Positions 62,853 to 64,000 of a stretch of 64,000 bases of DNA are shown here, in pieces (position 1 is the stretch's first letter; each line of letters starts with the position of its first letter). Both the position numbers and the translations under genes were made by a program. The notes below the pieces were generated by a model. It did no database searches. It saw nothing but the letters and a program-made list of their open reading frames with translations, and had not been told where the DNA came from. The DNA comes from Erythroxylum novogranatense (Eukaryota > Streptophyta > Magnoliopsida > Malpighiales > Erythroxylaceae): the NCBI GenBank assembly GCA_029891385.1, contig CM057233.1:14015460-14079459 (forward strand), written 5' to 3'.

Positions 62853-64000
62853 ATCTCCCCCTTTTTGATAATGACAAAATACTTAGAAATTGTTTAAGAA
62901 ATGAAAACAAAGAAACATTGATCAAGGTTTTTATACCTTGTCATTTTGGTTAGAAGTCTCCCCCTCAATCATATAAATCATTGAATTTTAATAACCTTGA
63001 AAAATCAATTAAAATTTTAACAAACTCCCCCTTAATCAAATGACTAAAGAATATCAATTTCTTATTTTTCTCCCCCTTTTTGTCATAATCAAAACAACTA
63101 ATACAAACCAACAAATATGAAATATCGCAATCACATTAAATAGAGAAACAAGTCATCAAACACAAATAGTCTCAAATCAAACACACTCCCCCTCAATCAA
63201 ATGACGGTGACTAAAAGATACCAATTATCAATTTCCAATATTACTCCCCCTTTTTGACATAATTAAAAACCAATATAAAAAATGAAAAATAGTCGCAAAG
63301 CAGTCCATAAACAAACAAAACAACAAACACAAATAAAGGCAATAGTCAATACATAACAATCCAACAATGAATACAAATATTAGAAAGTCATAATAAGCAC
63401 CACACTCTTGAAATAGCATAAGAATCTGTGTAGACATGAGTCGACTTGTTTACCTCCATAAGTCGACTTATCAACCTTCATTAGTCGACTTTGTTGTTGT
63501 CTCCACTTATATGCCTTGAACTTCCACTATCAATGTGTCAAGTGCTTGGTGGATTTTCATTCCTTGCTTGTACCTACAACTGAAACATCTTTTCTTTTTA
63601 TTGGTACCCAAGCCATCTTGGGTCCATTTTGGTTAGTCATATAAACCACATTAGGTGGTGTTGTACCTTTAATCACCCAAATTTTCTTAACTTTGATACA
63701 TCTCCTAATAGTTTTACATGCAATTTCTATATGACCATCTTTCAAGCATCTAGCACATCGAGCAACTTTTCCATCCTTCGTAAATTTGGAAATTAAAGAA
63801 CAATCTCTATTATAAGGATCATATCCCAAACCATGTTTAGAAATAGAATATCTTTGTAAAGACAACATCTCTTCAAACTTTGCATTTCCACCAAAAATTT
63901 TCCAACCACATAAGAAAACTCCTTTCTAAGTCTACCAAGTTCATTAGTAAGATTTTCTTTTTCAGAAGGCATGTAGAATGATCTTCCTTAGACAATCTAA
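62853..64000 (-). mobile_element. Second Sirevirus-like element, partial at window edge
   Basis: Repeats 59430 onward of the first element base by base apart from scattered changes: polypurine boxes, GTCGACTT motifs, then the end of gag. It continues beyond 64000. Together the two form a tandem LTR-gag-LTR-gag arrangement. Confidence 0.85.
63557..64000 (-). pseudogene. Gag of second Sirevirus-like element, C-terminal part, frameshifted
   Basis: 103 codons are open at 63868-63557 and match the gag end of the first element. The zinc knuckle is complete here: CARCLKDGHIEIAC, C-x2-C-x4-H-x4-C. Upstream, at about 63891-63896, a base is lost (CCACCAAAAATTT against CCACCAGCAAATTT), shifting the frame, and another loss lies near 63966. 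An extra T near 63599 alters the last residues (KRKDVSVVG). Confidence 0.8.

Overview
The window is repeat-dominated nuclear DNA from a flowering plant. It holds no complete host gene. The evidence is plant-type LTR retrotransposons (chromovirus with chromodomain, Sirevirus-like copia gag), an endogenous plant pararetrovirus, a plant LINE, a Stowaway-like MITE, and seven copies of the first coding exon of a plant RuvB-like 1 (RIN1/Pontin) gene. The species cannot be named from the sequence. Layout, left to right. (1) 1-9458 is a decayed Caulimoviridae-like pararetrovirus on the minus strand, in the order small ORF, coat protein with zinc knuckle, movement protein, protease, reverse transcriptase, RNase H. 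A 4.46-kb minus-strand solo LTR (3542-8006, target duplication TTCTT) interrupts it. A promoter-like stretch and a decayed ORF on the opposite strand follow to about 10370. (2) 10370-13325 and 31922-35135 are AT-rich old repeat, part of it duplicated. (3) 13326-31921 is a Ty3/gypsy chromovirus (LTRs of 2.23 kb, gag-pol broken mainly by in-frame stops, target duplication TTTAG). Its RNase H is split by a second LTR element, 18722-27941 (LTRs of 2.8 kb, target duplication GAGGA), whose interior is a barely recognisable pol relic. (4) 35136-38721 is unassigned DNA followed by a LINE in three blocks, the middle one inverted. (5) 38722-58369 is a head-to-tail array of about 2.13-kb units, seven full and one truncated. 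Each full unit joins a LINE reverse-transcriptase fragment, a MITE, and a promoter, 5'UTR intron and exon 1 of RuvB-like 1. A second 4.35-kb solo LTR (51608-55960) sits in unit 7. (6) 58370-64000 holds minus-strand, gag-only Sirevirus-like elements in tandem, sharing one LTR. How the parts work together: nothing here looks like a functioning pathway. The order of insertions can be read from the matched 5-bp target duplications: old repeat, then chromovirus, then non-autonomous element; and exon array, then solo LTR and the Sirevirus-like element. The most unusual object is the RuvB-like 1 exon-1 array. Second are structural modules shared by the four large LTR families: a block around GGTGATTCTTGA, a hairpin upstream of a CAG splice-acceptor-like site, GC-rich palindromic minisatellites and, in one family, a run of five short hairpins with covarying stems.
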